From Sodiomyces alkalinus F11 (taxonomy: Eukaryota; Ascomycota; Sordariomycetes; Glomerellales; Plectosphaerellaceae), in assembly GCF_003711515.1 (NCBI RefSeq), contig NW_021167079.1:3723807-3787806 (forward strand): DNA of 64,000 nucleotides, written 5' to 3'. Made by a program: the position numbers and the translations under genes. Position 1 is the first letter of the stretch, and each line of letters begins with the position of its first letter. The notes under the pieces were generated by a model. That model made no database searches, was not told where the DNA came from, and was given only the letters and a program-made list of their open reading frames with translations. This document shows positions 43,600-55,500 of the stretch, one piece after another.

Positions 43600-46210
43600 T
43601 TAGTTCCTTAATCATGATTAGCCGGATCTACTTAATCGGATCTATATCTATCGGATCTATTACGCCCTCGGGGGCCCTTATCGTCGCTGCGGCTTTAGCG
43701 CGTTCGATCTTTTCGTGCAGTTATTTTCACTACTCGATATAATCCTTTTAATCCGTTAAATTAAGCTATTACTATAGTCTTTTAATCCCTGCCTCCGGTA
43801 ATGCCTTCGTTAAGCCGTCTACGATTATATCCTTCGTGTTAATGTACGTGATCTTAAAGAGGCCTTACTATACTGATTAGCGCGCTTACTAGTTATAAAT
43901 ATCGATATACCGTAGCCTTATTCGTAGGCGTTATGCCCTCTTATTAATAAGGTTAATAGTCTGCTAATTATCGTAGTATAGCTGTAGTTATTATTAATCT
44001 AACCGAAGCTTTAAATCTCTTAATATCCGACTAATAAATAACGTCTCCTTAGTGGCCTCTATAAGAGCGAGTAGTTCTAACTCTGTTCATAACGTTATAA
44101 CTATCGGTTAGTTACCCGCCTTGTAGTTAATAGTACTGCCGAAGAGCTTTATCGCATATCCTTAGGAGCTTTTACGGTCTGGATTATCCCCGAAGGACGT
44201 GTCGTTTATAGTTAAGAAGAGTCTATCCCCGATAAATTCTAGTTAGTAGTGTCTTATATAGTATAGGAATAGTAGCACTTATTAAGCCCTTTTAAGGTGG
44301 TTAAAGGAGGGGTTAACGTTATATTAGGAAAGCTTCGAATAGGCGAACACGATATCGGGTCTTATTATAATAGCGGTATATAGGAACGCTATAAGAAACG
44401 CGCGCGCGGGATCTTCCTGGGATATTAAAGGCATGGGAAACGGTTTAAACCTCGTAGTAGTAAACCATAAAGTGTCCGTAGTAATAACGGTAGCCTCTCC
44501 TATAATAATAGCGGTAGCGTTTTCCTCGCCGGTAATAATAACGGTATTATCGCCTTTACCCGTAGTAATAGCAGTAGTATAGTCTATAGTAATAGTATCG
44601 GCCTCTCTTATAGTAATAGCGACGGCCTCGCCTTTGTCATAGTACTAGCGGTAGCGTCGCCTTTACCCGTAGTAATAGCGGTGGTGTTAGAGTTTTCCGA
44701 CTCGAGATCTAATACGTTTATAGCTATACCCCTTAATAGTAGCCTATTCGCGGTCTTATTAGATTAGGTGATACGGATAGATTATAGATATTCCCCGATT
44801 TCCTTAGCGGAAGCTATAGCTTATAGCGTTTTAATCCTACCGTTAAATATCTTATCTTTATTAAAGACCACGTCTGTCGTGGTAATAATATCCGTTAGGT
44901 GTATTAGCTAGATACAGAAGCTATTCGAGGATTAGTATCTAACGTGCTAATCGATCTATGCCTTTGATTTTAGCCTTTATAGGCGGTTCCTTTTAGCTTA
45001 GGTATCCCGCGTTTTTATAAAGGCTTTATAGCCGTATACTTATAGGTGCGTAAGGTTAGGTTAACGGCCGCGTAGGCCTTCGTATAGCGTCTTCTAGTCA
45101 TTAATATATTACAGCGTCCTGTTATATAAATACATAGCAGTCTTAAAAATCTTAGGCTAGATAGATATAGACAGATTAGCTTAAATCCTTATAGCTCTCG
45201 CCCTTCTCTTAACGATACCTTTAATCTGTTCCATAACGCCGTTTTAATCCTATGAATATAGTGCTAACGGCTGGCCTTTTACCCCCTTAGCAGCGAGGAA
45301 AGTAACGACTTCTGGGTGCTGAAATACCTTAGAATCGGCCCGTAGGACGCGTGGCTTAGCGTCGAATTAGGTCTTAAGCAGGGTAAAGACGTCTTTCAAT
45401 GCGTGCAGGATAGAGTCTTAGTCTCTTTTCTATAGGTAGTAATCCTATATCTAACCTATATACACGTCTATAACGAATATAATAGACTTATATAGGCCGC
45501 CTGCTAATAACTTCGCCTTTTTTAGATAGTGAAAATTAATAGCTAGGGCCTCTCCGGGCTTTAACGGGTTAAAGGATAGTATCCGCCGGATCTATATAGG
45601 CACTTACGATTACCTATACGCCTTATAGTCCGTTATATGTAGTCCCTTTATCTTTACCCTCTAAGTAGCATCAATAATCTTTATAAGAGCGTTAGTGCTA
45701 TAATAGATAAGGCGTTTTTACTACCATTATACTATAGTCTTCTACGGTTGCCGCGGTTATCGTGATCTTCTATACGGATTATCGCGGGGGTGCCTTACCG
45801 AGACCGTAAATGTAGTAATAGCCATGGCTTCGGCGCGCTCGATTATACACTGGCTATGGATATTAAGTAGCTTATGGATAGGCCGGTTATCGGCAGAGCT
45901 AATAATAGTATTATTTACGGTATTCTAGCGGTAGCCTTATAGGCGTAGCTAGTATTCCGAGATAATATTAGGAACGAACTCCTTATAGTATATAATATTA
46001 TAAAGACGTAATAGCCTTTTTATTCCCGATAGGGATTATATACGTAGCTTAACGTCTCCGTATCCGAGGATAGAAGCCTTATAAGTACCCACCTAAAAGG
46101 ATGAAGATAAAGTATTAGTAGGTGGTCTAATAGTCGTAAAACGGCCTTAATTATTAAAGATATAGATTAATAATCCTGAGTCTAGGATCGCGTAGTATAA
46201 GAGCGCTCTA
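43600..46210 (-). pseudogene. Copia-2 pol, degraded
   Basis: On the minus strand the protease region (about 46190-46080) reads 'AILDSGLLIYIFNN.GRF', the ILDSGSS.H.FN..  motif of copia proteases. The C-terminal RNase H end (about 43830-43720) reads 'DIIVDGLTKALPEAGIKRL', which is diagnostic. Integrase and RT lie between but are heavily degraded and were not read in detail. A CCHC-bearing gag is missing or lost at the truncation. Confidence 0.75.
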
Positions 46211-46493
46211 GCTTAGTTAATAGAAAGCGATACCCCCTAGTCTTATTATAATCTTAATAGTATCGTTATATAATAGCGCGCCACCCCTTAGGTTAAGTAG
46301 GCGCCTAGTCTCCCCGTCGTAGTGATAGATAGGTGTTTATAAACTATTATAGTAGGCGTAGTATTATAGAGTTAATTTTCCTGGACTTCCTTTATCTTAT
46401 TAGCGGTGATAGCCCCTAAGGCTTCCCACCTTTTCTGTATCGCGGTATCTACGCGGCTTTTACAACTGTGATTATATATCTTCTTTTCCGTAA

Positions 46494-46640
46494 CCTTCGT
46501 AACATCTTCACGGCCACGCTAGGTATATGGATATATATCCGGCCTCACGTACTAATAGGCGGCGGTAGTATAGGTGTTCTTATATATCTTATAGGGCCTC
46601 CTTATTACGGGAGAGATAGCCTTTACGGATATATTACTAT
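46494..46640 (+). mobile_element. LINE-B 3' fragment (about 150 bp)
   Basis: Matches 20395-20541, the end of LINE-B, in the same orientation: CTTCGTAA.ATCTTCACG at the left, GGCCTCCTTAT in the middle, TAGCCTTTACGGATATAT at the right. It is a typical severely 5'-truncated LINE insertion. The 61-codon open frame across it is not a gene. Confidence 0.7.
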
Positions 46641-46650
46641 TGTCACCGGA

Positions 46651-47006
46651 TGAAGACGTAGTGGCACCAGATCGTCAAGACAAAGATCAGATAAAGAGGT
46701 TAGTCTAGCAAAACCACGATACATAACCAAAATATAACTAACACCGCTATAACCTTTAGCGAAAAAGTAGATCGGTAGTCACTACACTAATCAGGGTAAC
46801 GTAAGTTAAACTGGAAAGATACCTTAAACGTGGAATAAGTAATTATAAAAGAGGATAATAATTAAAGAATCGTCCCTTAATAGGGATATCTAGAGCCTAT
46901 CCTTAATATATATATAGGAGGCGGATCCCGTAGCCTTAAAAAGGGGGTGGGGGGGTTATATAACCGGCTACCGATACCATACTAACGCCGTAACTACACG
47001 GTTATA
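46651..47006 (-). repeat. LTR copy, left
   Basis: Matches 60533-60884 throughout: AGACGTAGTGG at the start, AAGTAGATCGGTAGTCACTA, CAGGGTAACGTAAGTTAAAC, CTTAATATATATATAGGA and GGTTATATAACCGGCT. It contains a G-rich run (46942-46955) that is shorter in the right copy. Begins TGAAG, ends GGTTATA (from ..ACA). Confidence 0.85.
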
Positions 47007-47189
47007 ATATAGCCCTAGTTATCTTGTTTACGCCCTTATAGGGTAGATAACTCCTAAAAATAAGTAAATATAAGTAAATAAACTAAGTAAAGAGCTATCG
47101 TATACCCTTATTTCTCTAATCACCCTATGCTCTATATATACTAAGTTAGGGATCCTCTTAGTTCTAGTTCCTCCTTATATACCGTTCTC

Positions 47190-49090
47190 TTACTATCTTT
47201 GCTACCCGTATCTTTAAGATATCGTTTATCTAATCCTCTATATATACCTTTACTTACGCTTTCGTAAAGTCCTCCCTCTAACTATATAGTCAGGCTTATT
47301 AGCCTTCCTAGTCTCTTAATTAGCGGTAGCCTTATATACCTCCTATTTAATCCCCGCGTTATAGCGGAGCTATCCTTCCTAAGGTACTACTCGAGGCGGT
47401 AGTAGATATAGCACGCTATTAGCCACTATATCTTAGAGGCTAGCTCGGTACGGGTTACTAAAGGACTTAACCTATTCTTCCTTAGTGTATAGGCTTAGCC
47501 TAATAGGACTAACACGCTTAGCTAAAGGCCGTATATCTACGAGTCTATAGTAGAGAAGGTAATAAGATATCTTAGTGCCTTTAGCCTTGTACTTTACCTC
47601 CTCTTCCTATTTATCTTAGATATTATAACTCCTTTTCTTTAAAGCGGTAAAGGGCTTAAGCGCCTTTAGAGTCTTTAGAGTCTTAGGTACTTTTAGTATC
47701 TTCGGGGGTAGCGTTTTCTTAATAGTCGGCGGCGACTACTTTACTACTTTCTTACTTTTAGGCGTCTAGAGCTTAAGACTACTAAGACCCGCGTTATCGA
47801 TGTTACTACTACTATCGGATAATATTAAGGGGTCCTAGAAACTGTAGCCTAACGTGTTAGTACGGTCTATAATCTCGGGATTAAGGGAACTAGTAAGGTT
47901 AATAGACTCTTCCTTAACTTTAGACGTCTTAGGAGTCTTAGGACCCTTAGGCGGGTTAACCGGTATCTATTTCTTAGTCTTATTAATAGGCTAGAATCTA
48001 GTCGTTTTAAGGGCCTTAGGAGGCGGCGTCGCGGGTTTTATAGCTAGCTTTATATAGTGACTAAAGCCGGAAAGTTTACTAATATAAATCACCTAGCCTT
48101 CTTTAATATACGAAGTATATTCCCTTATATTATTCCCGTAATAACGGCCTTAAGTAAATCTATAAATCTTAGAGCTTTAAGAGAATAAGTATCCCTCTTA
48201 GACCAAAGCTTTAATTTATTCTATAATAAAGAGACTATATAAGTAACCGTCTAGCTATATAGGACTAGGGATAATATAAAACTTTTTAGCTATACTATTA
48301 ACGGGTTCCTTAGGAGCTTTAATAGAAATTATGTATAATATCGTAAGACGTGTAACTGTAAGGAGGCGTTATTCTCCTTTACCGTTAGACGATATACTAT
48401 TATACCTATATATAATATAAGTCTTCTAATTGATAATCAGGCTAATAGAATAGTTACCGTTAATATAGTAGAGTATAGGGATACAGCGGCTAGTTTTAGT
48501 ACGCTACCGCACCTTATCGGAGAGAGTTATAAACTCCGCCTTACCCTTAATATCTATTCCCTAGTACGGAATCTTATTAAGGAATACCGTAGGCCTTAAA
48601 TCCCCTTACCTACGGCTAACCATCGCGCTTATTACTTCTTCTATAATACTCTTCTCTTACTACTTATCGGCCTTAATATCTTTACGTAGCCGGTAGGCCG
48701 ATATTAAGATAAAACGGACCCTAAGATATCCTTCGCTATATAAGACTATTAGAGGCGATTATAATACGGCGATCCCTATGGCCTCTACGTTTAACCCGTT
48801 ATTCTTATGCTTATCTAGGAGTCCCTAAACTATCTACTAGCCGTTCTTTAAGATAGCTCTAAACCTAGTATAAAAGGCTTCGTTATCTATAGCCTTAAAA
48901 AGGCGGTACGGTAAACCGCTTACTAGGAATACCTATCTACTCTTCTTAGGGTTATACTCCTTATACGGCCTAGTGCTTAGTTTAATAGCGGTTCGTCTTT
49001 TAGGTTAAACGCTCTTATTTAGGTCTAAGCCCTGAGACGCGGTGACCTAGTAGTCCACTAAGTTATTAGACGCTATAGCGTTAATGCTTA
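47190..49090 (-). pseudogene. Large accessory ORF of unknown function in Gypsy-3
   Basis: A minus-strand frame of about 600 codons carries RIP-type stops. It shows 'VFLVSGLPYRLFKAIDNEAF' (about 48930), 'RVRFILISAYRLRKDIKADK' (about 48700), 'EFITLSDKVR' (about 48520), 'GRYYGNNIREYTSYIKEG' (about 48150), a possible zinc knuckle with Cys lost, and a Pro/Lys/Ser-rich tail ('TPPPKALKTTRF', about 48030) to about 47640. A further R/K-rich part reaches 47190. No family is recognised. It is not the element's pol. It could be a second gag-like protein or a captured gene. Confidence 0.5.
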
Positions 49091-49821
49091 CGGGTTCTAG
49101 CGTCCACGGTTACTTATATTACCCTGATTAGGGTCTTTAGTAATAGCTCTTTATAAAAAAAAGAGAAAAAGGGGGGAGGGAGGGGCGTTAGGGAGATAGG
49201 GAGGTTAAAATAGTGAAAAGGAGTAAAAATAATAGAGAAAAGATAGGTAAGCCGGAGTCTATAAGGATATATCGAAGGGGAAGATTAGGATTAAGGCTAA
49301 AAACGGTTATATTTATCCTCTAAGGGCGTCTCTTAAAGGTTCTCTCCATAAAGTAAGAGTCCTTAGCTTATAACTATAGCACGAATAGTCTTTTAGTCGT
49401 TAAAGGAGGTTATTTCCTAGGTTATAATAAAGACGCTCTTTGTAAATCAGAAAGAGGGTGCTAAATTAGGAAATCGACGTTAGAAACGCTTACTATAATT
49501 GGCTAACTGGCTTTAGCGCTTACTGTGATTAGCTAGCAAATATCGGATAAGGCTCTTCGTTTATTAGGTAGTCGGCGGAGTCGTGATTCTATAATAAAGG
49601 GAAATAAAAGGAGGCAGCTATAAATAGCTATAAAGGCAGGTTAAATAGTCGTGATTACTTTATTAATAACGCCTCCTCCAACTTATAGAAGCTATAAGCC
49701 GTGCCGTTAATACCTTTACTTACTAGTCTTTTAAATATAAAAGTTATAGGGTCCCCGGCTCTATATTCTTCTTCTTTTAAGTAACCGTATTACTTCTTTA
49801 GATATCTTTTAGATAGCACTA

Positions 49822-49906
49822 TAACTTCTTAACTTCTTAACTTCTTAACTTCTTAACTTCTTAACTTCTTAACTTCTTAACTTCTTAACTTCTTAACTTC
49901 TTAACT
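49822..49906 (+). repeat. Tandem repeat, 8-bp unit TAACTTCT x ~10.5
   Basis: Perfect copies of TAACTTCT from 49822 to about 49904, then a variant. The unit contains no CA or TG, so RIP cannot change it. Confidence 0.95.
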
Positions 49907-50149
49907 GCTTAAATATATACTATAGCCTTTAAGTATATAATTAGAATATTAAATAAGGCGGAGCCGTTAAACGTAAGAAGGCTATTAGTAGGTAAAAGTC
50001 CGTTAAGCCGATTCCGTGGTTTTAGCCTAAGACACGTCTAATAAAGGGTACTCCTAATAAGTATAACGTTTAGGTAATACCTATAGATATAACTATAAGT
50101 TTTCCTTCCCTATTTCTCGTGGTTACCCTAATTAGGGGATACTAACTTT

Positions 50150-51140
50150 AATATTAAGGTTAATACCTATATCGGTTAATTCGAAGTGGCTAGTAAGGGC
50201 GGCGTTTCGTATATCGATCATAACCTCCTATCTTCGGTTATCGATTTAAATACTCGGCTTACGGTTATAAACCGGTTTTAGAATACCTTATTAAATATTA
50301 CTAACCGGGACGTAGAATAGGCTCTATTTAGGGAGATACACGACTTCTTTAAGACGCCCTTATTCCGCTATCGTATCTTCGTGGTTAAGGACCTCGCGGG
50401 TCCCTAAAAAGAGTATATTATAAAGGTTATAATAAGGCCTTACGCTATTAGGGCACTTATCGTGCAGGTATATAGCGTAGTTAAGAAGGTACTCTGCTAG
50501 TGCTACGAAGAAGGCTAGATAGCTATAATAGATCGGGTTAATAATAAGATTATATACTTATTCTATAAGTATATCTCCCTACCGTAGAATCCACGCTTCC
50601 CCGACTACGCTAACTATTTATTCTATAAGTCTAATTACACGTTCCGGGATAATAGCCTTTATAAGAAGTTCTAATAGGCTAAGTATACGATTAGCTAGCC
50701 CGATAATAATTACCCCGGCTTTAAACACTATAATCCCCTCCCTATGGATAAGTTAGTGCTACCTTAGTCTTTCTATAACGATAAATAGCACATGATCTAC
50801 TCGCCTTAGACTAGCGTCTTCCTAGCTAATATAACCGCTATAGGTCACGAAATTATATATTAGATACGCTAGGTTTATAGAGGTAAGACTCTTAAAGCTT
50901 ATAATAGCTTACGTAGACTTATCTTAATACTCCTAGCTTAATATAGGAAGACCGTGGACGGGTATTATAATATTATTCGTAAGGCTAAGGAGGTGCCTAA
51001 CCGGGAGAAAATAGTTATTTACTAGACTATTCCGCTCGCTAAAAGGCCTTATATCTAGCGCCGGGTTTCCGAGAAATACGGCCCGGAGGAAGGTAACTAT
51101 AAAAACGACCCTAACCCAGAAACTAAGTTACTTACTTAAT
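50150..51140 (+). pseudogene. Opposite-strand accessory ORF of Gypsy-3
   Basis: The plus strand shows about 330 codons in one frame with roughly a dozen TAG/TAA stops and otherwise protein-like sequence. Segments include 'SYIDHNLLSSVIDLNTRL', 'RDVE.ALFREIHDFFKTPLF', 'DNNYPGFKHYNPLPMDKLVL', 'SVFLANITAIGHEI' and 'YNSLRRLILILLA.YRKTVD'. It runs opposite to gypsy pol and lies between integrase and the left LTR. No family is recognised. The sustained frame over 1 kb argues for former coding. Confidence 0.55.
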
Positions 51141-51149
51141 AGAGTATTT

Positions 51150-52590
51150 TATAATTAGGGGAATAGGTAGTAAGGATAGGTATATAGTTTACTAGGTAGC
51201 TCATAGGGAAAAGAATTAGATAGTTAATTATCTAAATAATATAACTCTAATACATAAACGGGATTTCTAAGAAGCGACGTTTTCTAGTAACCAGGGCTTT
51301 TACTCTTTTCGCGAGGACTTCATAATAGGTCCGATTAGGGGAATAGGTAATAAAGTTAGGAGGGGGGAAAGGTATAAAAGGAGGTCTTCTTCGTGGTTTA
51401 TCTTCTTCTCTTTTTCCTTCTCTTTATAGTAATCCGTTTTCTACTCTATATAAGTGGATTCCATAGGCCTAATAAAGCCCTTATAAGAAGAATAAGATTT
51501 ATAGGTAGCGGCCGGTAGTCGCTTAATTAGGCTAATAAAGCCAGGGAATCCCCGGATTTTCCGGTTTTCGTTATTATTATCGCTATCATCGTCGTGATAT
51601 TACCCTTTTCTTTTATAGGGGGTTTTCTAGCGGGGCTCTTAACGCCGTTAACTTAGTGTTTTAAACTTACCCTTCTAGTAATAGGTATAGTGTTAGTCTT
51701 TTCTTTCCGGATAAGGAACTTACGTATAGTAGGTTTAAGGGTAATATATGTATAGGCGTAGTTAGGGGAATAGGGGTATAATATTAGTATTAGAGAGAGC
51801 GATTAGTAATAGAGATTAGGAAAAGGGGCTTTATATAGTAGGAGGGGGGGGGGGACTTTTATACTTCTAAAATCAGGCCTTTAAGATTAACGTAATAACT
51901 TAATAAGTTACTAGTACTAGGGTTAGTAAAGGAGGGATTTACGGTTTATAGCTTCTAGCCTTTAACGGTATTTCTCTTAATTATATTATACCCTTTGTAA
52001 CCGTCCCTATACTAGTTATTCCCGATTATAACTCCCTTCCGTAGAATAGGCAGCTTATATTAAACCAGGTGTAATTTAGCTTAGGTCCGATAAATTATAC
52101 AGTGATTAGGGGAATAGAAGTAAAGAATTCGAAATTATTATAAAAGAAACCTATACGTATTATAGAAAAGAGTATATATATATAGTGTATCTCTATAATA
52201 TCTCTATAGTTAAGCTTACTTATAAATATAATAAAAGTTAAATATTCGGAAAAGTCTTTTAGTCGGGAAAATAAGTCTAGATAGCTTTATAGTGTTTCTA
52301 ATTAGGGTAATAAAGGTAAAAGTTTAAAATAGAAACGGACTAAGGTAGTGGTTAAGAAGATTATTTATAGGCTTATGCCCTTTATACTAGCGTATATCGC
52401 GATTATAGGTAGAGAAAAGACTTAGCTTTATTTACCCTCGGCCCTAAGACTACGCGCTAGCCTCCTAACGAGTATAGGCTTTAAAAATAAAAGAAATTAG
52501 GGAAAGTAATAATAAGGAGTATAATATAGCTCGCTAGTATAATCCTCGTACTTACTCGGGCTAAAATCTAGGCGCTATAGAATCTATACC
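51150..52590. other. Spacer with recurring ATTAGGGGAATAGG motif
   Basis: No coding domain was read here. The motif (A/G)ATTAGGGGAATAG(G/A) occurs at 51153, 51333 and 52104, with related versions at 51761 (GTTAGGGGAATAGGGG) and 52300. A run of 11 G lies at 51844-51854. This may be a regulatory or LTR-proximal spacer of the large block. Confidence 0.5.
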
Positions 52591-52599
52591 TTAATAGTA

Positions 52600-55500
52600 C
52601 TAAACTCCCTTACCTTTTTTAACTCTTCCTTTAGCTTCTTATAATACTCCCCTAATAACTCTTTTAGTCTCTTAGAGCGGCGTGAAAGACCGTTAATAGT
52701 ATAATTAGGGGAACTAATATTATCCTTAGCTCTAATATCTTCCTTAGGGTCCTCGCTAGGTAAACAGGGTGCTTCGGTAACTTCTTCGGTAATAAGCGCT
52801 CCTCGAGCAGGGTATATACTCCTAAGCTCCTCGCAGTAATCTTAATTAAGTATAGTGTAGTCCTTAGGCTCCTAATACCTATTATCGTTTTAGATAAACT
52901 TCTTTAAGCGGTTAGCGGTAAAAGTAGTCCCTTTTAGTTCTTCCCTAGTAAGAGTCTTAAGGATAAAGGACTTATTATCGTGATTAGCCTTCCGAATACG
53001 ATATAGGCCGTTTTATCGGTAGTCGAGCTTAGCCTTACGGCTTATATCGATAGCTTTCTTAGTATTATAAACCAGTATAAGATCCTTAACTTATAGCCTT
53101 TGCTTACAGAGTACCCGGGTATAGCTAGCGTTAATGTAGGCTATCTATCACCCTCGTTATTTAGTAATTATAGTATTAGTAGTGTATCGGTCGGTATTAA
53201 GCTAGGTCAAAGCCCTTAACCGAAGCATTATCTTATCCTCAGGGGTTTCAACGCGGCCCTAGTTTAGTACTCTCTAGGTTAGGCAGGTCGTCTTAATTAG
53301 GGTAATAGCCTTATAGCCGTGCAGAAAGAAAAAAGGGGTACGGCTAGTAGAAGCTCTTACCGTTATATGGTTAGCGAAAAGGACTATCGGGAGGATCTCG
53401 TAAAGGGCTTTAGGGTAAAGCTTTAACTAGATAGATAAAGCGTAGGTAATGGCCTTATACCCTACCGTATCAAGGCTATTAGCGCGGGGGTAATAGGCTA
53501 AGGCGACCTTTCGAGTAGTCCTATAATAACGGTTTAGCTCGATTATATAACCCTTATTCTCGGGACCTCTATCTATAAGGAGGATTATATAAAGCCTATA
53601 CCTATAGATTATATCTTTTTATAGAAATAAGGTAATAACGTTAAACGTATTCTTCTTTAGTAGTTAAGCCTTAACCTAACCTATAAATATATAGCGGGCC
53701 TTTATAAGATACTACCGTTAAAGATATTAAATGTTTAGGCTAACCTAGGTAAAAGGGAGGGCGGTTTCGGGCAGGCTTATTAAGATTAGGGGGTCCTCCT
53801 AGGAACGGCTATAGCGGGCCTAATATCCGGAATAGGACTTAATAAATCTCTAAACGCTCTTATAGATACTATCCTAGAAGTAGTTAGCGGTAAGGCCATA
53901 ATAAGTCCCTTACCTTCCTCGGTATCCGCATTTATTATAGGCTCTCCTAATTAGGTTAACCTAGGTATCCTTATCCTTTATCTAGCGTTTAGGGGTCGAA
54001 TCGGCCTTAGTTACTCGGGTCTATAATAGTCTATCCTTAAGGAATACACAGGTAGCCTTATCTTTAACTCTATAGGCTTCCTTAGGATCTATTCCTCTAG
54101 GCACGCGAAAGGTTATTAAAAAGGTAGCTACTTATCGGGAAAACTAACTCCAGGTAAAGTCCTTACCGAGGATATTATTAGCTAGGGTAGGGTCGTCGAA
54201 CTACTTCTCGGCTTCCGTAAGGAAGATTCTATTATCCACGATGTTATTTAGGTCTCCCTTAGTATTATTATTAGTCTAATTAAAGAGTATTCCGGGTATC
54301 CGGGAAAATCTATTAGCTATAGTATTCTTAGATCCTTTAATATACTTAATATCGAAGTCGAAGAGCCGGATCTAGGTAAGCTATCGGATAATTAGGGTAT
54401 TAGGGAGGTTAGTAGTAGATCCTTTTAACTAGGATAGGAGGGCTTAGGTATCGGTCTTAAGGATATAGTAAACCCTATAAGGGTAGTTACGTAGGCGTCG
54501 AAGGGTCTTTAGAACTCCCCTTATCTCTAGCTTACTAGTATTATAAACCCTTTCCGTAGGAGACTAATAACCGCTTTCGTATTATACCACGGCTCTTTTA
54601 TCCTTAACGTACTAACGGAGGATTCTACCCTATCTATCTATACTAGCGTCGACGATAACGTAGATAACTCCTACGCCTTTACCGTACTAAATAGTAATTA
54701 GGATAGGGGTAGTAATAAGGGCTTTCTTAAGGGCGTTTATACCGTGTTATTAAGGCTCCTCCTACTTAAACGTAGTATTCTTCCGTAGTAGGTCGGTTAG
54801 GGGTCTAGCGATAATAGCGAACTTATAAATCTAGACTCGGTAAAAGGTAGTAAGCCCGAGGAATAAACGGATATTAAAGACTATACTATACCTTTCCTAC
54901 TCTTAGACCTTCGAGATCTTAGTCTATTTAGGGGAACGACTATTAGTACTGTAGACGTAGCCTATAATAGTAGCTACTTTTTAATACTACTAGCTTTTAA
55001 TACCTATACTAATACCTTTAGCTAGCTTTACGTTAAGAAGTATTTTATTAATATTAACGATATACTCGGCTATAAAACGGCGAATTCTAGACCTAATTAG
55101 GGTATCCTTATAGGTGGTTATCGGTCCTTTTACTACGATATTATTAATAGAGGGCCTATAATACTAGGGAATAAGGTCGTAAAGTATATGGGTTATAATA
55201 CGTATAAACTAGGCCACTAAATTAGTAGCCCCTTAAGGAAGGGTATATATCCTAAAGAGCCTAATAATAGTCGTAAGGGTAGTTAGATCTTAAGATTCTT
55301 CGTTAAGGGTAACCTAATCGTAGCCGGAGAAAAGGTCTAAGAGGGATATAAGCTTATATATAGCGAAATCCTCGGAGAACTTATTAGCCCTAAATAGTAT
55401 AAAGGTATCTTAAAGAGTTATTACGTTAATCTTAGTAGCCGAGTTAATAAGCCGTATATAACCGTCCTTCGTCTTAACTAAGAACTAGGGGTTATAATAG

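Larger units (their letters stand above)
43167..46490 (-). mobile_element. Copia-2, 5'-truncated Ty1/copia element
   Basis: The 3' LTR at 43167-43428 begins, on the minus strand, TGTTGTATAGG, directly after a polypurine tract (CTAAGGGGGTG, 43429-43439). Pol reads leftwards from about 46210 to 43600. No 5' LTR was found; the element stops near 46490, where a LINE-B 3' fragment begins. A second LTR of the family is at 28391-28624. Confidence 0.8.

Noticed and set aside
49822..49906. CRISPR array or telomere-like repeat
   Set aside because: The 8-bp unit has no spacers and is not TTAGGG; it is a simple tandem repeat.
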